This document shows positions 58,687 to 61,104 of a DNA stretch of 61,104 nucleotides, piece by piece. Positions within the stretch are counted from its first letter, which is position 1, and each line of letters opens with the position of its first letter. Made by a program: the position numbers and the translations under genes. Source of the DNA: Candidatus Wallbacteria bacterium (GTDB lineage: Bacteria; Muiribacteriota; JAQTZZ01); assembly GCA_028687545.1 (NCBI GenBank), contig JAQTZZ010000023.1:1-61104 (forward strand), read 5' to 3'. The notes beneath the pieces were generated by a model, which was not told where the DNA came from, made no database searches, and was given only the letters and a program-made list of their open reading frames with translations.

Positions 58687-59316
58687 ATGCAAAGAATTCT
58701 GATCCTGGTTCTAATCCTGCCGGCCTTTTTTTTATTTGCTCAGGATGAACGAAAAATCCTGGAGAAAATATTCAATCCTTTTCAGCAGGAAGGTTTGAAC
58801 AGTCTGGATTGTGAAATGAAGGTGAATTTTTCCGATCCTGGCATGGCGGAACTTTCGGGTTTCATGCCCCGCCTGATTTTATCGTATAAAAAAGGTGCCT
58901 TCAATTTAAGTTACAAGCTTCCTGAAAATATCCCGGACCAGATGAAAACACTGGTCCAGCCGTTACTTGAAAAAATGATCGGAAAGACGGATTTTGCGGA
59001 TTACAATGCCGGCCTGGCAAAACTTCAAACCGAGTATTCCATTACAGGCATAAGCACGGTAGAAACTGGAACTGAGGTAGCAATGAAAGCCCTGTCCAAA
59101 AATGAAAAGGTTCAGAAACTGCTGATCAGGATTGATAAGCAATTCAGAGTGGTGAACGCAGCTGCAAGCGGCAGCAATTTATCTGCAGCGATTACGGTCA
59201 CATATAGAAATGAAGGGAAATTCGTCGTTTTCGATAATGTATCAGTCAATGCAGCTCAGGACTCAAAAGCCCAGAATTTCAGCTTGAAATATGAGAATTA
59301 CAGAATCAATCAATAA
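58687..59316 (+). CDS. Secreted protein, possibly LolA-like
   Basis: 209-residue exported protein with a signal peptide (RILILVLILPAFFLFAQ). The mature part alternates strands (CEMKVNFSDPG, PRLILSYKKGAFNLSYKLPE) and ends VTYRNEGKFVVFDNVSV, a pattern loosely like LolA/LppX-type lipoprotein carriers, but I cannot confirm it. I chose the ATG with GGAGG four bases upstream over a longer reading. It overlaps the next gene by 26 bases, indicating coupling. Function unknown. Confidence 0.7.
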   Translation: MQRILILVLILPAFFLFAQDERKILEKIFNPFQQEGLNSLDCEMKVNFSDPGMAELSGFMPRLILSYKKGAFNLSYKLPENIPDQMKTLVQPLLEKMIGKTDFADYNAGLAKLQTEYSITGISTVETGTEVAMKALSKNEKVQKLLIRIDKQFRVVNAAASGSNLSAAITVTYRNEGKFVVFDNVSVNAAQDSKAQNFSLKYENYRINQ

Positions 59317-60559
59317 ACTGATTTTTTGCTGTCTGCTGTTTTACGCCTGCGCCCATGCAGAAAGTGGAAAAATTCTTGTCCCGATGGACAGCGGGCAGAG
59401 CAATCATCTTCGGGCTTATGGTTTAACCTATGCCTGCCTCAAACAGGGTGATACTGCTAAATGGCTCCTGAATTACAGGGGTGGGTCGTTTTTGTTGCCT
59501 AATCAGCAGTCCCTGGCTGAGATGGCTTTAAAATGGGGTATAACCTGCCAGATTGTAGATTCTGCTGCTGAGGCTTTGATCTATAAAGAGATCAGCGATA
59601 ACAACATGGAATCCATCCACCTTGAGAAATCTCCAAAAATCGCAGTTTATACTCCTGAGAGTGCCAAACCCTGGGATGACGCTGTAACTCTAGCGCTCGA
59701 TTATGCACAGATTCCCTATACCAAAATCTATGATCAGGATATAATCGCTGGACGACTTTCTGAATTCGACTGGCTGCATCTGCATCATGAAGATTTCACC
59801 TCTCAATACTCAAAATTTTATACTGCATTCAGAAACGCTGAATGGTATCAGGAGTCTGTATTCCAAGCCACTAAACTGGCTCATGACCTGGGCTTTCAGT
59901 CTGTAGCTGACGAAAAAAAGGCTGTAGCCGGTAAAATTGCCGGTTTCGTGGATCAGGGGGGGCTGCTGTTTGCAATGTGCTATTCCACTGAAACTCTGGA
60001 CATAGCTCTTGCCGCTGATGGAATTGACATTGTGCCACCTGAAATTGACGGCACTCCGGTTACTCAGGATTTCAATTCCAAGCTTGATTATACAAAAACA
60101 CTGGCCTTTGAAGGATTTACCGTTAATCCCGATCCTCAGACAGGTTATATCTCTGATATAGATTACAACCACGCCAACACGCCTGAACGGATCATGGCCC
60201 GCCCATTCTCGCTTTTCGATTTTTCAGCCAAATTTGATCCGATCCCCTGCCTGCTGACTCAATGCCACGAGCGGGTGATCAAAGGATTTTTCGGCCTGAC
60301 TACTTCCTATACGACTCCCAGAGTAAAAAAAGGAACGACCATCCTGGGTAAAGTTGACGACAATTGCGTGAAGTATATTTATGGCAAATTCGGTAAAGGA
60401 TCGTTCACCTTTTACGCGGGGCATGATCCTGAGGATTACTCGCACGCTGTTTATGATAAATTCACTGATCTTTCCCAGCATCCTGATTCACCTGGATATC
60501 GCCTCATCCTCAACAATGTTCTCTTTCCGGCTGCAGAAAAAAAGAAACTTAAAACCTAA
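59291..60559 (+). CDS. Secreted protein of the PMD-x-x-QSNHLRAYG family
   Basis: 422-residue exported protein. After a signal peptide (KLIFCCLLFYACAHAE), the sequence KILVPMDSGQSNHLRAYGLTYACLKQG and WLLNYRGGSFLLP is the hallmark of a conserved family often labelled asparagine synthetase B in databases, although it lacks the glutamine-amidotransferase and PPi-loop motifs of AsnB. Residues 115-275 (KIAVYTPESAKPWDDAV, FDWLHLHHEDFT, LLFAMCYSTETLDIAL) resemble a class I amidotransferase-like fold. Enzymatic activity is unknown. It shares a transcript with the preceding gene and perhaps YhcH. Confidence 0.75.
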   Translation: MRITESINKLIFCCLLFYACAHAESGKILVPMDSGQSNHLRAYGLTYACLKQGDTAKWLLNYRGGSFLLPNQQSLAEMALKWGITCQIVDSAAEALIYKEISDNNMESIHLEKSPKIAVYTPESAKPWDDAVTLALDYAQIPYTKIYDQDIIAGRLSEFDWLHLHHEDFTSQYSKFYTAFRNAEWYQESVFQATKLAHDLGFQSVADEKKAVAGKIAGFVDQGGLLFAMCYSTETLDIALAADGIDIVPPEIDGTPVTQDFNSKLDYTKTLAFEGFTVNPDPQTGYISDIDYNHANTPERIMARPFSLFDFSAKFDPIPCLLTQCHERVIKGFFGLTTSYTTPRVKKGTTILGKVDDNCVKYIYGKFGKGSFTFYAGHDPEDYSHAVYDKFTDLSQHPDSPGYRLILNNVLFPAAEKKKLKT

Positions 60560-60583
60560 AGGTAAAGTGCAAAAGAGGTAAAA

Positions 60584-61036
60584 ATGATTTGGGATTTATG
60601 GAAAAATCATCGGCTCTATCTTCCCGGAATACCAGCGATCGCTCAGATCGGGGAATTCCTGCGCAAAACCGATCTGGAGAAATATGCTAAGAAGGAAACC
60701 GAACTTGACAACAGAGACTTATTTGTTCTTTTAAATGACTACAGAACACAGGTCAATCCGGAAGTCAGTCTGGAAGCTCATCGTAATTATCTTGACCTGC
60801 AGCTGATGATTTCAGGTGAAGAAATCATCAGGATTTCACATCTGGAAAGGTGTATGCCGATACAGGAATATACTCCCGAAAAGGATGCAGCTTATTATGC
60901 AAGCAAAAATTGCACTGAACTGATACTCAGAACCGGTGAATTTGCTGTTTTCTACCCCTGGGATGCTCATCAGCCATGCCTGGCTGTATCAGAACCTCTG
61001 CAGGTGAAAAAACTGGTCTTCAAGATTGCATCTTAA
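60584..61036 (+). CDS. YhcH/YjgK/YiaL family protein
   Basis: 150-residue cupin-like protein of the DUF386 family. Diagnostic segments are LEAHRNYLDLQLMISGEE (with the metal-binding His and Asp), and GEFAVFYPWDAHQP (second His), consistent with the zinc-binding beta-barrel seen in YhcH. Members are linked to sialic-acid or sugar metabolism, and some may be anomerases. GAGG precedes the ATG by five bases. It follows the secreted protein gene by 24 bases. The remaining 68 bases of the window hold nothing I can call. Confidence 0.88.
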   Translation: MIWDLWKNHRLYLPGIPAIAQIGEFLRKTDLEKYAKKETELDNRDLFVLLNDYRTQVNPEVSLEAHRNYLDLQLMISGEEIIRISHLERCMPIQEYTPEKDAAYYASKNCTELILRTGEFAVFYPWDAHQPCLAVSEPLQVKKLVFKIAS

Positions 61037-61104
61037 CTATTTTCGAACAAAATTCGGCACTTCAAACGGTATTTCCAGAGACATTTCAACATATCCGGAA
61101 AACT

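Noticed and set aside
59291-60559. Asparagine synthetase B, the label this family often gets in databases
   Set aside because: No N-terminal Cys nucleophile, no AsnB PPi-loop and a signal peptide is present, so the label is likely wrong.
61037-61104. Terminator or further gene at the right edge
   Set aside because: No hairpin with a T run and no open frame with a start signal is visible in the last 68 bases.

Overview
The window reads as a dense, gene-rich stretch of chromosome from a free-living bacterium with two membranes. Support for the second membrane is a predicted outer-membrane beta-barrel ending in an aromatic residue, a periplasmic protein with a secretin-N-like region, many signal peptides and several lipoboxes. 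Genes sit in short operons on both strands and often overlap by 1-26 nt. Most follow Shine-Dalgarno motifs, but several lie directly behind a -10 box and may be leaderless. The mix of pseudopilin-like modules, HEAT, ankyrin and TPR proteins, TolB-like propellers and cyclase-ATPase proteins recalls uncultured candidate phyla such as Wallbacteria or Riflebacteria. That placement is a guess from style, not from a marker gene. No rRNA, CRISPR array, integrase or transposase was seen; there is one tRNA.

Region by region. 1-4.6 kb: rhomboid protease, exonuclease III, HAD phosphatase, a secreted protein and purA, whose stop codon lies inside the following tRNA-Thr. 4.6-11.6 kb: ComFB, STAS, a biotin-ligase-like protein with an altered active loop, a zinc-ribbon/DnaB-like ATPase, a lipoprotein, a beta-barrel and a secreted ComEC-like metallo-beta-lactamase. 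11.6-19 kb: secreted secretin-N-like protein, pilin-TPR-TolB fusion, pyruvate kinase, B12-binding radical SAM protein, a second STAS protein, threonine synthase and a DUF4160/DUF2442 pair. 19-23 kb: phosphohexomutase, a secreted protein, a CvpA-like protein and an Ntn-type asparaginase. 23-26.3 kb: an AT-rich defence island made of an ApeA-like HEPN protein, a DNA methyltransferase, a C-protein regulator with C-boxes and a close BamHI homologue. 26.4-34.7 kb: membrane protein, ankyrin protein with a pseudopilin-like module, adenylate cyclase-ATPase-TPR protein, a PLC/P1-nuclease-like secreted protein, and an alpha/beta hydrolase carrying the same pseudopilin-like module as an insertion. 35-41 kb: two paralogous RRM proteins with conserved leaders that can mask their own ribosome-binding sites, FmdB, YmdB, UvrD-like helicase, glyA and a lipoate ligase. 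41-46 kb: DUF4159 and DUF4175-like proteins and a TolB-like protein. 46-50 kb: gltX-cysS-mrnC operon. 50-61 kb: a degenerate alkaline phosphatase, GNAT, alpha-amylase with a 10-bp tandem repeat at its promoter, EF-hand protein, a large HEAT protein, radical SAM/SPASM protein, secreted proteins and a YhcH-family protein.

The most notable signals are: (i) a Cys/His module with fixed spacing (C-x2-N-[ML]-[KR]...CP..G.Y...C..H) shared by three otherwise unrelated proteins; (ii) the BamHI-type restriction island coupled to an ApeA-like gene; (iii) the duplicated RRM leaders with a built-in anti-Shine-Dalgarno; (iv) a dispersed palindromic repeat that abuts start codons; (v) the purA stop codon inside a tRNA; (vi) an alkaline-phosphatase-fold protein that has lost its metal ligands.
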